Source: Flavobacterium daemonense (lineage in GTDB: Bacteria; Bacteroidota; Bacteroidia; Flavobacteriales; Flavobacteriaceae). Taken from it: a stretch of DNA of 64,000 nucleotides. The position numbers were made by a program, and so were the translations under genes. The DNA is taken from positions 1 to 64,000 of the forward strand of contig NZ_VJYD01000016.1 of the NCBI RefSeq assembly GCF_007341385.1, written 5' to 3'. The notes under the pieces are model-generated. The model was not told the origin of the DNA and did no database searches. It saw nothing but the letters and a program-made list of their open reading frames with translations. Below, piece by piece: positions 10,197-17,960 of the stretch (positions within the stretch are counted from its first letter, which is position 1; each line of letters starts with the position of its first letter).

Positions 10197-10709
10197 TTAT
10201 ATTTTGACAAATATATTAGTGTAATATTTTTTACCTGTAGCGGCGTCAACAGTTACCGAAATTCCGAAATGAGTAAAATTTCCTTCAATGTTTTCTTTAT
10301 GTCCCGGGCTGTCAAGCCATGCTTTAACAACGGCTTCAGAAGTTTTATAATTGTATGCGACATTCTCGCCTACTTTTTTTGCACCAAGGACTTTTTCAAG
10401 ATTTTCAGAACGGGCTACAAAATCATTATGATCAACAACATTATTTTCGATCATATATTTGTTGTGTTCTTCACATTTGGCTGAAATATGATTAATTGGC
10501 TCTAAAGTATTTAGACCAATACTAACGCGGTAATCGTTAATCAATTTCATGGTTCCTAATTCTGAATCATTATACGTGTAGTTCGTAATCAGAATCTCAT
10601 TTGAAGCACTGTTTGTTTCAGTTCCCTCTGCAGTGTCAGCAGAACATGCGTTCATTGCAAAAAGTATTGCAATGAACGTCATGATGCGCATTATCTTCTT
10701 CATAATCAT
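10197..10709 (-). CDS. CAP-domain (SCP/PR-1-like) lipoprotein
   Basis: A 170-residue protein with a lipoprotein signal: hydrophobic stretch and MNAC lipobox, with Cys at residue 22. ATG at residue 3 (MKKIMRIM) is an equally good start. The mature part is a CAP domain: MKLINDYRVSIGLNTL, then CEEHNKYM, GENVAY and WLDSPGHKENI, the motifs that carry the family's His/Glu cluster, and a closing YYTNIFVKI strand. Bacterial CAP proteins are secreted and of mostly unknown activity. It is convergent to the OmpA gene, with no clear operon partner. Family is clear; function is not. Confidence 0.85.
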   Translation of the reverse strand: MIMKKIMRIMTFIAILFAMNACSADTAEGTETNSASNEILITNYTYNDSELGTMKLINDYRVSIGLNTLEPINHISAKCEEHNKYMIENNVVDHNDFVARSENLEKVLGAKKVGENVAYNYKTSEAVVKAWLDSPGHKENIEGNFTHFGISVTVDAATGKKYYTNIFVKI

Positions 10710-10878
10710 ACAGTAGTTTAATGCTTAAAGTAAATGTTGGGGCAAATCCTTTAAATCTTTATATTTGAATAAATTTGTTTTTGTTTTCTTAAGCCAAACC
10801 TATTCAAATTATCGTTAAACTACAAAATTAATCGACGAACTACATATAATTTTATTTTGAAATGTATTTTTCTTACAA

Positions 10879-11523
10879 CTACGAAGATAATCGCTCAATC
10901 TTCCATGAAAAATCAGATTGACTTGTATATCGAATTCTGTCATGCAGGCGGTTAGGTCTTCCTTGCCAAAATTCTACTTGTAAAGGAGTCACTAAATAAC
11001 CACCCCAATTTTCCGGTCTTGGAATCGCTTTTCCTTCAAATTCGGCTTCTAGTTTTTTTAAATTTTCTTCCAAAAAAGTTCTTGACGGAATCACCTCGCT
11101 TTGGTGCGAAACAATTGCGCCTAGCTTGCTTCCGTCTGGTCTTGAATCAAAATAGTTATCTGAGATAATTTCAGATGTTTTTTGTGCAATTCCTTTTATA
11201 ATTACTTGGCGTTCCATTTCCTCCCAAAAAAACGACAAACAAATATTTGGATTCGCTTCAATTGCTTTTCCTTTTTCAGACTGGTAATTGGTGTAAAATA
11301 TAAAACCTTCTTCAGAGAATTTCTTCAGCAAAACCACTCTGGATTTTGGAAAACCGTCTAAACCAATGGTCGAAACGGTCATCGCATTTACTTCACCGCT
11401 TCCACCAAAATCCTCTACTTCATGAAACCATCTATTAAAAAGATTAATCGGATCTTCCGGAATATTAGTTTCCAGTAATTCACTTTTTTCGTAGGATTTT
11501 CTATAATTGCTTAAATCGTTCAT
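10879..11523 (-). CDS. pdxH: Pyridoxamine 5'-phosphate oxidase
   Basis: 214 residues, the usual length. It oxidizes pyridoxamine or pyridoxine 5'-phosphate to pyridoxal 5'-phosphate with FMN. Visible motifs are the FMN-binding stretch KSRVVLLKKF, FYTNYQSEKGKAI and FFWEEMERQVIIKG, and the C-terminal signature with WQGRPNRLHDR. The ATG is followed by the typical N-terminus with a (R/Y)xSYxKxxL-like motif (LSNYRKSYEKSELLE). It lies downstream of rnz in the same direction, separated by a palindromic repeat, so co-transcription is uncertain. Cytosolic. Confidence 0.96.
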   Translation of the reverse strand: MNDLSNYRKSYEKSELLETNIPEDPINLFNRWFHEVEDFGGSGEVNAMTVSTIGLDGFPKSRVVLLKKFSEEGFIFYTNYQSEKGKAIEANPNICLSFFWEEMERQVIIKGIAQKTSEIISDNYFDSRPDGSKLGAIVSHQSEVIPSRTFLEENLKKLEAEFEGKAIPRPENWGGYLVTPLQVEFWQGRPNRLHDRIRYTSQSDFSWKIERLSS

Positions 11524-11586
11524 GATTTATTATTTTAGATTGTTGATTTTAGATTTTAGATTTTTTGTTTCAGGTTTCATGTTCTA

Positions 11587-11675
11587 GGTTTGTCAGGCTG
11601 AGCGAAGTCGAAGCCCCCTCGTACTACAAAAGCCCTTCTCCCGAGGCTTGGGGATCGCTCAGGGTGATAAACCTT
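11587..11675. repeat. REP-like imperfect palindrome, GTCAGGCTGAGCG family
   Basis: The left arm GTCAGGCTGAGCGAAGTCGA and the right arm (read on the minus strand: ATCACCCTGAGCGATCCCCA) match imperfectly around a pyrimidine-rich centre. A related element lies at 13124-13219. A TTTCAGGTTTCATGTTCTAG-like stretch runs into it from the left. Confidence 0.7.
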
Positions 11676-11706
11676 AGCATCTCAGAACCTTAGCCTCTTA
11701 GCCCCT

Positions 11707-12612
11707 TTAAAAACTAAAAGAAACCCCATCATCGCCTAAAAGTACATTCGGGAACACTTCTTGAGCTTCTTCTTTAAAACGTTCAATCCCGTCATATCTT
11801 GTTGAATAATGCCCCAAAATCAATTGTTTTACATTTGCTTTTAATGCAATTCGTGCTGCTTCTTTTGCCGTTGAATGCAATGTTTTTTGCGCCAAAGGAG
11901 CTTCCGATTCTAAAAAAGTAGATTCGTGGTACAAAACATCAAGATCTTTTATTATCGGAATAATAGCTTCGTGATAAACCGTGTCTGAACAAAAAGCATA
12001 TTTCATTGTTGGCGCCGGATCAAAAGATAGTTTTTCGTTCTCAATTACGGTTCCGTTATCAAGGGTAATATCACTTCCGTTTTTTATTTTCTGATAATAA
12101 GCAACGTGAATATCGTATTTCTGAACCGCTTCAACATTCAATTTTCGTTCATCTGGTTTTTCTTCAAAAAGATAACCATTTGTGTAAACGCGATGTTTCA
12201 GCGGAATCGTTTTTACAATAACCCGTTTATCTTCAAAAATAACTTCACTTTCCTTCGACTCCAGTTCATGGAAAAACAAATTATAAGTTGTCCAAGATTC
12301 TGTCAGTTTTAATTGAAGCAGAATAAGTTCTTTGATTCCTTTTGGCCCGTAAATATGTAAATCGGTAGTTCTTCCTAAAAGCGAAAAAGTCGAAATTGTT
12401 CCAATCAATCCAAACAAATGATCGCCATGAAGATGCGAAATAAAAATGTGGTTGATTTTAGAAAATTTTATTTTATTCTTCCGAAGCTGTACCTGAGTTC
12501 CTTCGCCGCAGTCAATTAAAAACAATCTGTTTTTGATTTCTAAAACCTGCGAAGTCGGATTAGTAATTGTTCTAGGAGTTGCGGCATAACAGCCAAGTAT
12601 CGTTAGTTTCAA
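11707..12612 (-). CDS. rnz: Ribonuclease Z
   Basis: Zinc metallo-beta-lactamase-fold endonuclease that matures tRNA 3' ends. The metal-binding motif HLHGDH, the upstream IDCGEGTQVQL and the later HYSTRY and GDDGV motifs are all present. I chose the TTG at 12612, which gives MKLTILGC as N-terminus and 301 residues, as usual for the family. The longer reading from another TTG at 12636 would add eight residues made from the neighbouring hairpin repeat. It follows a small STAS-like gene on the same strand, a pair I believe is common in Flavobacteria. The start codon abuts an 84-base inverted repeat array, which may affect its expression. Confidence 0.93.
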   Translation of the reverse strand: MKLTILGCYAATPRTITNPTSQVLEIKNRLFLIDCGEGTQVQLRKNKIKFSKINHIFISHLHGDHLFGLIGTISTFSLLGRTTDLHIYGPKGIKELILLQLKLTESWTTYNLFFHELESKESEVIFEDKRVIVKTIPLKHRVYTNGYLFEEKPDERKLNVEAVQKYDIHVAYYQKIKNGSDITLDNGTVIENEKLSFDPAPTMKYAFCSDTVYHEAIIPIIKDLDVLYHESTFLESEAPLAQKTLHSTAKEAARIALKANVKQLILGHYSTRYDGIERFKEEAQEVFPNVLLGDDGVSFSF

Positions 12613-12615
12613 TTT

Positions 12616-12699
12616 GTTTATTTGTTTAATCGGCAAATCGTTTAATCGGCTAAAATCAAATCAAAACGATTAAACAGTTAAACGAATAAACAATTAAAC
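12616..12699. repeat. Hairpin array of 8-nt degenerate repeats between the STAS-like gene and rnz
   Basis: Left arm 12616-12649 is built of GTTTAATCG-like units; right arm 12667-12699 is 33 bases of CGATTAAAC, AGTTAAAC, GAATAAAC and AATTAAAC. Similar arrays occur at 14190-14283 and 52471-52557. Confidence 0.8.
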
Positions 12700-12706
12700 C
12701 TAATTT

Positions 12707-13039
12707 TTAAAAACCGAGGTCTCTTTCAATTTCTTCCATTTCGATAATATCGTGCGCTTCTAAAAGAGAAGGAACCACAACCAATTTATCTGAAATCGCA
12801 TTAAAATCAAGATCTGAAGCCACAATTACAAATGATTTTTTGGCTTTTTTCTGTTGTTTTGAAAGCGGTAAAAAAAGCTTCAAATCATCTTCAGTCAGAG
12901 CTGTATCAGATGAAAGATCGATTATAATATTATGTTTTTCAAAAGTCTTAATTTGTTGCGTCACTTTTTCCAAGAACGAATTAACATCTCCTTGAGTATC
13001 CTTAATGGTAACGGTATGTCCTTTTTGATCTACTTTCAT
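12707..13039 (-). CDS. Small STAS-like protein preceding rnz
   Basis: 110 residues, no signal peptide or membrane segment. The pattern (VTIKDTQGDVNSFLEKV, then HNIIIDLSS, then KKSFVIVASDLDFN, ending in an acidic tail MEEIERDLGF) resembles a small alpha/beta STAS-like fold of the anti-sigma-antagonist kind. I see no clear phosphorylatable serine motif. In some Flavobacterium annotations this protein carries the name ribonuclease Z, which would be a transfer from its neighbour, since no metal-binding motif is present. ATG start at 13039. The function is unknown; the link to rnz is positional only. Confidence 0.8.
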   Translation of the reverse strand: MKVDQKGHTVTIKDTQGDVNSFLEKVTQQIKTFEKHNIIIDLSSDTALTEDDLKLFLPLSKQQKKAKKSFVIVASDLDFNAISDKLVVVPSLLEAHDIIEMEEIERDLGF

Positions 13040-13123
13040 TATATAATTTATGCGCTAATATTTTTCTATGAGCTAAGTTACGAAGTTTTTTTTTAGTGTT
13101 GTTTCAGGTTTTACGTTTCATGT

Positions 13124-13219
13124 TTGTCAGGCTGAGCGATCCCGAAGCATCGGGAGAAGCCCACGTTTGCAAAGTACATTTTGTTTTAAAAAGCACTTCG
13201 ACTTCGCTCAGTGTGACAA
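13124..13219. repeat. REP-like imperfect palindrome, GTCAGGCTGAGCG family
   Basis: Starts TTGTCAGGCTGAGCGATCCC and ends with the near-complement CGACTTCGCTCAGTGTGACAA. A small internal hairpin CCCGAAGCATCGGGA follows the left arm. GTTTCAGGTTT-type repeats precede it and ACTTGAAACTTGAAACTACT follows at 13240-13258, running into the pyrB stop. Confidence 0.7.
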
Positions 13220-13254
13220 CTCGATATTCACGTTCCAAAACTTGAAACTTGAAA

Positions 13255-14181
13255 CTACTGTATCTTAGAAGCCAGCAAATAAATAACTGCCATTCTAATC
13301 GCAACACCATTCTCCACCTGATTCAAAATCACTGAATGATCCGAATCAGCCACTTCAGAAGTTATCTCTACTCCTCTATTGATTGGTCCTGGGTGCATGA
13401 TTATGATTTCTTTTCCTAGCGAATCCAAAAGCAGTTTGTCCACTCCATATTGTTGTGCGTACTCACGCGTTGATGGGAAAAAGTTCACATCCATACGTTC
13501 GTTTTGTACCCGAAGCATATTGGCAACGTCGCACCATTCTAAAGCTTTTCTTAAATTCGGCTCAACCGTAACTCCAAGCGATTCAATATATCTCGGAATC
13601 AATGTTTTTGGTCCGCACACTTTAACTTCTGCGCCTTGCATCTGCAAAGCATATATATTTGAAAGCGCTACACGTGAGTGCAAAATATCGCCTACAATAA
13701 CTACTTTTTTTCCAGCTACATCACCCAATTTTTCTCTGATCGAATAACTGTCCAATAGAGCTTGAGTTGGATGTTCGTGCGCTCCATCTCCGGCGTTTAC
13801 GATGCTGGCTTTGACGTTTTTAGATAAAAAATAAGCCGCTCCGGGATTAGAGTGGCGCATTACAACCATATCCACTTTCATCGAAAGGATATTGTTTACA
13901 GTATCAATCAGCGTTTCTCCTTTTTTAACCGATGATTGCGCTGCAGAAAAACTGATCACATCAGCAGATAAACGTTTCTGCGCTAATTCAAAAGAGAGTT
14001 TGGTTCTGGTACTGTTTTCGAAGAAAATATTGGCAATGGTAATATCTCGTAATGAAGGAACTTTTTTAATTGGTCGATTAATGACTTCTTTAAAATGATC
14101 TGCCGTTTCAAAAATCAGGTTAATATCATTCTCGTTGATATATTTTATTCCTAATAAATGATTTACGCTTAATTCTTTCAT
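13255..14181 (-). CDS. pyrB: Aspartate carbamoyltransferase catalytic subunit
   Basis: 308 residues. It makes N-carbamoyl-aspartate from carbamoyl phosphate and aspartate, the second step of pyrimidine synthesis. The carbamoyl-phosphate motif FFENSTRTKLSFE is near residue 53, HPTQALLD lies near residue 138, and the aspartate-side loop HPGPINRGVEI is near the end. No regulatory subunit (pyrI) is seen nearby. It follows pyrR in the same direction with a 101-base gap filled by a hairpin array, so the two are probably one operon. Cytosolic. Confidence 0.97.
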   Translation of the reverse strand: MKELSVNHLLGIKYINENDINLIFETADHFKEVINRPIKKVPSLRDITIANIFFENSTRTKLSFELAQKRLSADVISFSAAQSSVKKGETLIDTVNNILSMKVDMVVMRHSNPGAAYFLSKNVKASIVNAGDGAHEHPTQALLDSYSIREKLGDVAGKKVVIVGDILHSRVALSNIYALQMQGAEVKVCGPKTLIPRYIESLGVTVEPNLRKALEWCDVANMLRVQNERMDVNFFPSTREYAQQYGVDKLLLDSLGKEIIIMHPGPINRGVEITSEVADSDHSVILNQVENGVAIRMAVIYLLASKIQ

Positions 14182-14189
14182 TTTTTATT

Positions 14190-14283
14190 GTTTAATTGTT
14201 TTTTTACTGTTTAATCGTTTATTTGTTTAATCGTTTAATCGTTTTTCTTCCGATTAAACAATTAACCGGTTAACCGATTAAAC
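14190..14283. repeat. Hairpin array of 8-nt degenerate repeats between pyrR and pyrB
   Basis: Left arm 14190-14241 of GTTTAATCG-type units, right arm 14251-14283 of CGATTAAAC, AATTAACC, GGTTAACC and GATTAAAC. The right arm ends on the first base of the pyrR stop codon. It could fold in the pyrR-pyrB mRNA. Confidence 0.8.
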
Positions 14284-14822
14284 TAATTCGTCACTAAGTG
14301 AACCACATCTTCACCATCATTTTCTTTCCAGCTTACAATCACTTTTTCGCCGTTGATTGCATCTACCTGACGGCCACGGTAATCGGGCTGAATTGGTAAA
14401 TGTCGGCTGAAACGTCTGTCAATTAAAACCAATAATTCAATTTCTGAAGGTCTTCCAAAAGATTGAATGGCAGTTAGCGCCGAACGAATGCTTCTTCCGG
14501 TAAACAAAACGTCATCGATAAAAATGACTTTTTTATTTTCGACTATAAAATTGATTTGGGTTTTATTTGCTTCAAGCGGTTTATCGGTTCTTCGGAAATC
14601 ATCTCTAAAAAAAGTAATATCCAAGCAACCCAAAGAGATTTCGGGCGTATTATACTCGCTTTCTAAAATTTGTTTTAAACGCTCTGCCAAAAAAACACCT
14701 CTCGGCTGAATTCCAATTAAAATTGTTTCTGAAAAATCAAGATGTTTTTCGATTAACTGACAAGCCAAACGATGGAGTATGATAGTAACTTCTTTTGAAT
14801 TAAGTAATACTTTTTGGCTCAT
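14283..14822 (-). CDS. pyrR: PyrR-type pyrimidine operon regulator / uracil phosphoribosyltransferase
   Basis: With the ATG at 14822 (MSQKVLLNSKEV) the protein has 179 residues, as expected for PyrR; an upstream non-ATG extension of nine residues is unlikely. The phosphoribosyltransferase fold shows GIQPRGVFLAERL, the PRPP-binding loop VIFIDDVLFTGRS and DRRFSRHLPIQPDYRG. In Bacillus this protein binds pyr mRNA and causes attenuation with UMP or UTP; in Bacteroidetes regulation by RNA binding has to be tested. Its place directly before pyrB fits a regulatory role, and the hairpin between the two genes is a possible target. Confidence 0.93.
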   Translation of the reverse strand: MSQKVLLNSKEVTIILHRLACQLIEKHLDFSETILIGIQPRGVFLAERLKQILESEYNTPEISLGCLDITFFRDDFRRTDKPLEANKTQINFIVENKKVIFIDDVLFTGRSIRSALTAIQSFGRPSEIELLVLIDRRFSRHLPIQPDYRGRQVDAINGEKVIVSWKENDGEDVVHLVTN

Positions 14823-14846
14823 AAGTAATTGTAATGTTTGGTTGGG

Positions 14847-14854
14847 CAAATATA
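14847..14854 (-). promoter_or_regulatory. Candidate -7 box of pyrR
   Basis: On the minus strand TATATTTG, a full match to the Bacteroidetes TAnnTTTG -7 element, 24 bases before the pyrR ATG. I do not see a TTTG/TTG at the expected -33 distance. Confidence 0.4.
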
Positions 14855-14989
14855 CGAAATCAGAATTTATTTGTTGGGGTGTTGAGTAGGGAAATATTTT
14901 TATTGAAATAAATCCTATTTCACAAAATCATTCTTAACTAAATATCATATTTTAGCTAAAGAAAATTCTTAACCTTATTTACTCAAATA

Positions 14990-15520
14990 GTGCCTAAAAA
15001 GAAATCTATTCGCAGATCAATTCCATTAGATCAGCCAAACACCAAACAGAAACCAAAAATTATCAAATTTATCATCATATGTATTTTTATCTGTTTTGGT
15101 ATATATTTTATTGTATGGAACTCTAAACAAATAAACTTAGAAGGCGTTTGGACTCCAACCAAAATTGTCATCGATGGCAAAAACTTCATGACAGATAATG
15201 TTTTAAATGATTTTGAAGGAGCAAATCAAATTATAATTAACAATTGGAGTAACTCTATAGACATTTCAACATTTGACATAGACACAAGTGCACAATTTAG
15301 TATAGAGAAAGACAACAAGGACAATACTGAAATTATATTAACTTCGAAAGAAAAAGCTTTAAACGGAGACTTTGAAATGAAAATAGACACTATCGATTTA
15401 GGACCTCAAGAATACCTTGTTAAAGTGGAGCTTCATTCAAAAAAAAACTATATAAATTTTCAAAAAAGAGTTATAGTACCGCCCTGGAAACCCGAACCTC
15501 CAAGAAGAGGTCAAGTTTAA
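14990..15520 (+). CDS. Unknown single-pass membrane protein
   Basis: 176 residues starting at GTG (14990); no in-frame ATG is close. A basic N-terminus (PKKKSIRRS) and one hydrophobic helix (about residues 24-41, FIIICIFICFGIYFIVW) suggest a cytoplasmic N-terminus and an external C-terminal domain. That domain starts with NLEGVWTPTKIVIDGKNF, similar to lipocalin-like beta domains in which a GxW motif opens the barrel. I recognise no family with certainty. It stands alone, divergent from pyrR. Confidence 0.7.
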   Translation: MPKKKSIRRSIPLDQPNTKQKPKIIKFIIICIFICFGIYFIVWNSKQINLEGVWTPTKIVIDGKNFMTDNVLNDFEGANQIIINNWSNSIDISTFDIDTSAQFSIEKDNKDNTEIILTSKEKALNGDFEMKIDTIDLGPQEYLVKVELHSKKNYINFQKRVIVPPWKPEPPRRGQV

Positions 15521-15541
15521 CCAAAAACATCAATAGAATTT

Positions 15542-15616
15542 ATGGATAAATACCAAGAAACTTTTGAAACGTGGAATAAAATTGTAAATCTCTATGAATC
15601 CGGCCTTAAAATATAG
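15542..15616 (+). pseudogene. Probable 5' remnant of a class I SAM-dependent methyltransferase
   Basis: A 24-codon frame, MDKYQETFETWNKIVNLYES followed by GLKI and stop. The first 17 or so residues look like the N-terminus of small flavobacterial methyltransferases that, as I recall, continue with a KF(M)xLDLY stretch. The rest is absent and no continuation appears in other frames downstream. This is inference from remembered family sequence; it could be chance. Confidence 0.35.
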
Positions 15617-15754
15617 ATCGAGTTACTGACTCTTTTTTTAATTTCGTCGAAATTAGATTTATCTCAAAATCCTAAAACATTTCTCAAAAATTCTATAACA
15701 CATTTCCCTGATTCTTAGAGTAATTTTATTTATGAAATTTAAAAACTCAGAATC

Positions 15755-15928
15755 ATGCAAAATAAAATACTAAGATTGTTAATGGTATTTGTAATACTGT
15801 TTTCATTTACAAGCTGCGAAGTTATTGGAGACATTTTTAAAGCCGGAATGGGATTCGGGATATTTATTGTAATTTTTATAGTTGCGATAATAATATTCAT
15901 TTTCGCTAAAATATTCGGCAGTAAATAG
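15755..15928 (+). CDS. Tiny membrane lipoprotein, 57 residues
   Basis: A short frame from ATG 15755: positive N-terminus, hydrophobic stretch and a lipobox-like FTSC (Cys at residue 21), then EVIGDIFKAGMGFG and a second, strongly hydrophobic helix to the end (KIFGSK). Such 55-65 residue proteins with SCE(A/V)IGDIFKAG are frequent in Flavobacteria and are often labelled phosphatidate cytidylyltransferase in databases, which the length cannot support. A strong hairpin terminator follows 15 bases after the stop. Function unknown. Confidence 0.7.
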   Translation: MQNKILRLLMVFVILFSFTSCEVIGDIFKAGMGFGIFIVIFIVAIIIFIFAKIFGSK

Positions 15929-15942
15929 TAGTAAAATAAACA

Positions 15943-15995
15943 ATAAAAAAAATCCCAAATTCCAATTTAAAACTTGGTGTTTGGGATTTTTTTTT
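15943..15995 (+). terminator. Hairpin terminator after the small lipoprotein gene
   Basis: AAAAAATCCCAAA pairs with TTTGGGATTTTTT around a loop that contains an AATTCCA-type repeat. It is flanked by A- and T-runs, so it could act in both directions. Confidence 0.8.
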
Positions 15996-16024
15996 ATCAA
16001 TATAGAATAAAGTCCAATCTTCAT

Positions 16025-16089
16025 CGAGCTTCTTGCGAAGATTTGCTTCGCCTATTCGCTATCGCTCGAGTCTCCTTCGTCGAAATGAC
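16025..16089. repeat. Half copy (single arm) of the palindromic repeat at 17961-18087
   Basis: From CTTGCGAAGATTTGCTTCGC to CCTTCGTCGAAATGAC it matches, with only a few differences, the reverse complement of the left half of the 17961 element. The second arm is missing, so it is a truncated or solo copy. It ends about 95 bases from the ABC-F stop. Confidence 0.75.
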
Positions 16090-16142
16090 AAAAATGCACA
16101 AATCAACTTTATGATTTATCTTTTATCAAAGTTTCCTTGTTC

Positions 16143-16190
16143 AAAAATTGGAATTTGGAATTTTTAAAATTGGAATTTAAAAATTTAAAG
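16143..16190. repeat. AATTCCA/TTGGAAT-type degenerate heptamer stretch
   Basis: TTGGAATTTGGAATTTTTAA followed by AATTGGAATTTAAAAATTTA; its complement recurs in the terminator loop at 15955-15970. Confidence 0.5.
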
Positions 16191-17804
16191 ATTGTACATC
16201 TTTTTTCTTTGTTCCTGAATTTTTTCATCATCAAGATATTCATCAAATGTCATGTAACGATCGATAACGCCGTTTGGTGTCAATTCTACAATTCGGTTAC
16301 CAACAGTTTGCGCGAACTCGTGGTCATGCGTTGTGAAGATTACAGAACCTTTAAAGTTTTTCAATGAGTTGTTGAAAGCTGTAATCGACTCCAAATCTAA
16401 GTGGTTTGTTGGTTCGTCAAGCATCAAGATATTAGCGCGCTCCATCATCATTCTAGACAACATACAACGCACTTTTTCTCCTCCAGACAAAACTCTAGAC
16501 GTTTTAAGAGCTTCTTCTCCTGAGAAAATCATTTTTCCAAGGAAACCTCTAATAAATACCTCGTCACGCTCTTCTTCAGTTTTTGCGTATTGACGAAGCC
16601 AATCTACTAAAGTCAAATCATTTTCGAAAAACGCATGATTTTCAGCAGGAAGATACGCTTGGTTTGTTGTAATTCCCCAATCAAAAGTTCCCGAATCCGC
16701 TTTTTGATTTCCGTTTAAGATTTCGTAGAAAGCTGTTGTTGCACGTGAATCTTTAGAGAAAAGAACGATTTTATCGCCTTTTGCCATATTCAAATCAACA
16801 TCTTTAAATAAAACTTCACCCTCAACAGAAGCTGATAAGTTTTCAACGTTCAAAATCTGATCTCCAGCTTCACGATCCTGATCAAAAATAATCGCAGGAT
16901 AACGACGGCTTGAAGGTTTGATTTCGGCAATATTCAATTTCGAAATCATTTTTTTACGAGAAGTTGCTTGTTTCGATTTCGCCACGTTTGCACTAAAACG
17001 ACGAATAAATTCTTCAAGCTCTTGTTTCTTCTCTTCTGCTTTTTTGTTTTGCTGTGCACGTTGTTTTGCCGCTAATTGGCTAGACTCGTACCAGAAAGTA
17101 TAGTTTCCTGAATAGTGATTGATTTTCCCGAAATCAATATCAGAAATATGTGTACAAACCGCATCTAAAAAGTGACGGTCGTGAGATACTACGATTACAG
17201 TATTTTCATAGTTTGCCAAGAAATTCTCTAACCAAGCGATTGTCTCGAAATCCAAATCGTTGGTAGGCTCATCCATAATAAGCAAATCAGGATTCCCGAA
17301 AAGCGCCTGCGCCAAAAGCACACGAACTTTCATTTTTCCTTCCATGTCGCCCATCAACGTATAATGGTCTGCTTCTGAGATTCCTAAGTTAGACAACATT
17401 GCTGCAGCATCAGAATCAGCGTTCCATCCGTTCATTTCTTCGAATTGAACTTGAAGCTCCCCTATTCTATCAGCGTTTTTATCGTTGTAGTCCAAATAAA
17501 GTTCATCCATTTCTTTTTTAACAGCGTACAAAACTTTATTTCCCATTAAAACCGTTTCCAAAACAGTATGCTCATCGAACATGTTGTGGTTCTGGTTCAA
17601 AACCGACATACGCTTTCCTGGTTCTAAATGGATATGTCCAGAAGTTGGGTCGATATCACCCGAAATAACTTTTAAGAAAGTTGATTTTCCAGCACCATTG
17701 GCCCCAATAACGCCGTAAATATTTCCGTGAGTGAAAGTTGTATTTACTTCGTCAAACAAAATTCGTTTGCCAAATTGAACTGATAAATTATTGACTGTTA
17801 ACAT
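16185..17804 (-). CDS. ABC-F family ATP-binding protein (YbiT-like)
   Basis: 539 residues with two ABC ATPase domains and no membrane segment. Domain 1 has Walker A GANGAGKST (about residue 35) and MDEPTNDLD; domain 2 has the signature LSGGEKVR and MLDEPTNHLD. The linker (about 240-310) is rich in Lys, Gln and Glu. Its Walker A in domain 2 is degenerate (FSKDSRATTAFY), as is known for the YbiT group, and the length fits that group (about 530). ABC-F proteins bind the ribosomal E site and act in translation rather than transport. It is a single gene with its own promoter. Confidence 0.93.
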   Translation of the reverse strand: MLTVNNLSVQFGKRILFDEVNTTFTHGNIYGVIGANGAGKSTFLKVISGDIDPTSGHIHLEPGKRMSVLNQNHNMFDEHTVLETVLMGNKVLYAVKKEMDELYLDYNDKNADRIGELQVQFEEMNGWNADSDAAAMLSNLGISEADHYTLMGDMEGKMKVRVLLAQALFGNPDLLIMDEPTNDLDFETIAWLENFLANYENTVIVVSHDRHFLDAVCTHISDIDFGKINHYSGNYTFWYESSQLAAKQRAQQNKKAEEKKQELEEFIRRFSANVAKSKQATSRKKMISKLNIAEIKPSSRRYPAIIFDQDREAGDQILNVENLSASVEGEVLFKDVDLNMAKGDKIVLFSKDSRATTAFYEILNGNQKADSGTFDWGITTNQAYLPAENHAFFENDLTLVDWLRQYAKTEEERDEVFIRGFLGKMIFSGEEALKTSRVLSGGEKVRCMLSRMMMERANILMLDEPTNHLDLESITAFNNSLKNFKGSVIFTTHDHEFAQTVGNRIVELTPNGVIDRYMTFDEYLDDEKIQEQRKKMYNL

Positions 17805-17829
17805 GAATGTCTTTTTAATTAATTTGGTG

Positions 17830-17861
17830 CAAAAGTAGTGAAAAAGGTTCAGAGTTGCAAA
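17830..17861 (-). promoter_or_regulatory. Promoter of the ABC-F gene
   Basis: Minus strand reads TTTG, 20 bases, TACTTTTG: a full match to the Bacteroidetes -33/-7 consensus, with the -7 box 25 bases before the start codon. Confidence 0.75.
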
Positions 17862-17960
17862 GGTGCAAAGGGACTAAGGTTTTTTATTCGAACGAATATT
17901 TCTTGCGGAGTCGCAAAGGCGCTAAGTTTTGTTTTTACGTTGACAATCATACACAATCTT

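Noticed and set aside
13379..13747. 122-codon frame antisense to pyrB
   Set aside because: Lies fully within the well-supported pyrB gene on the other strand.
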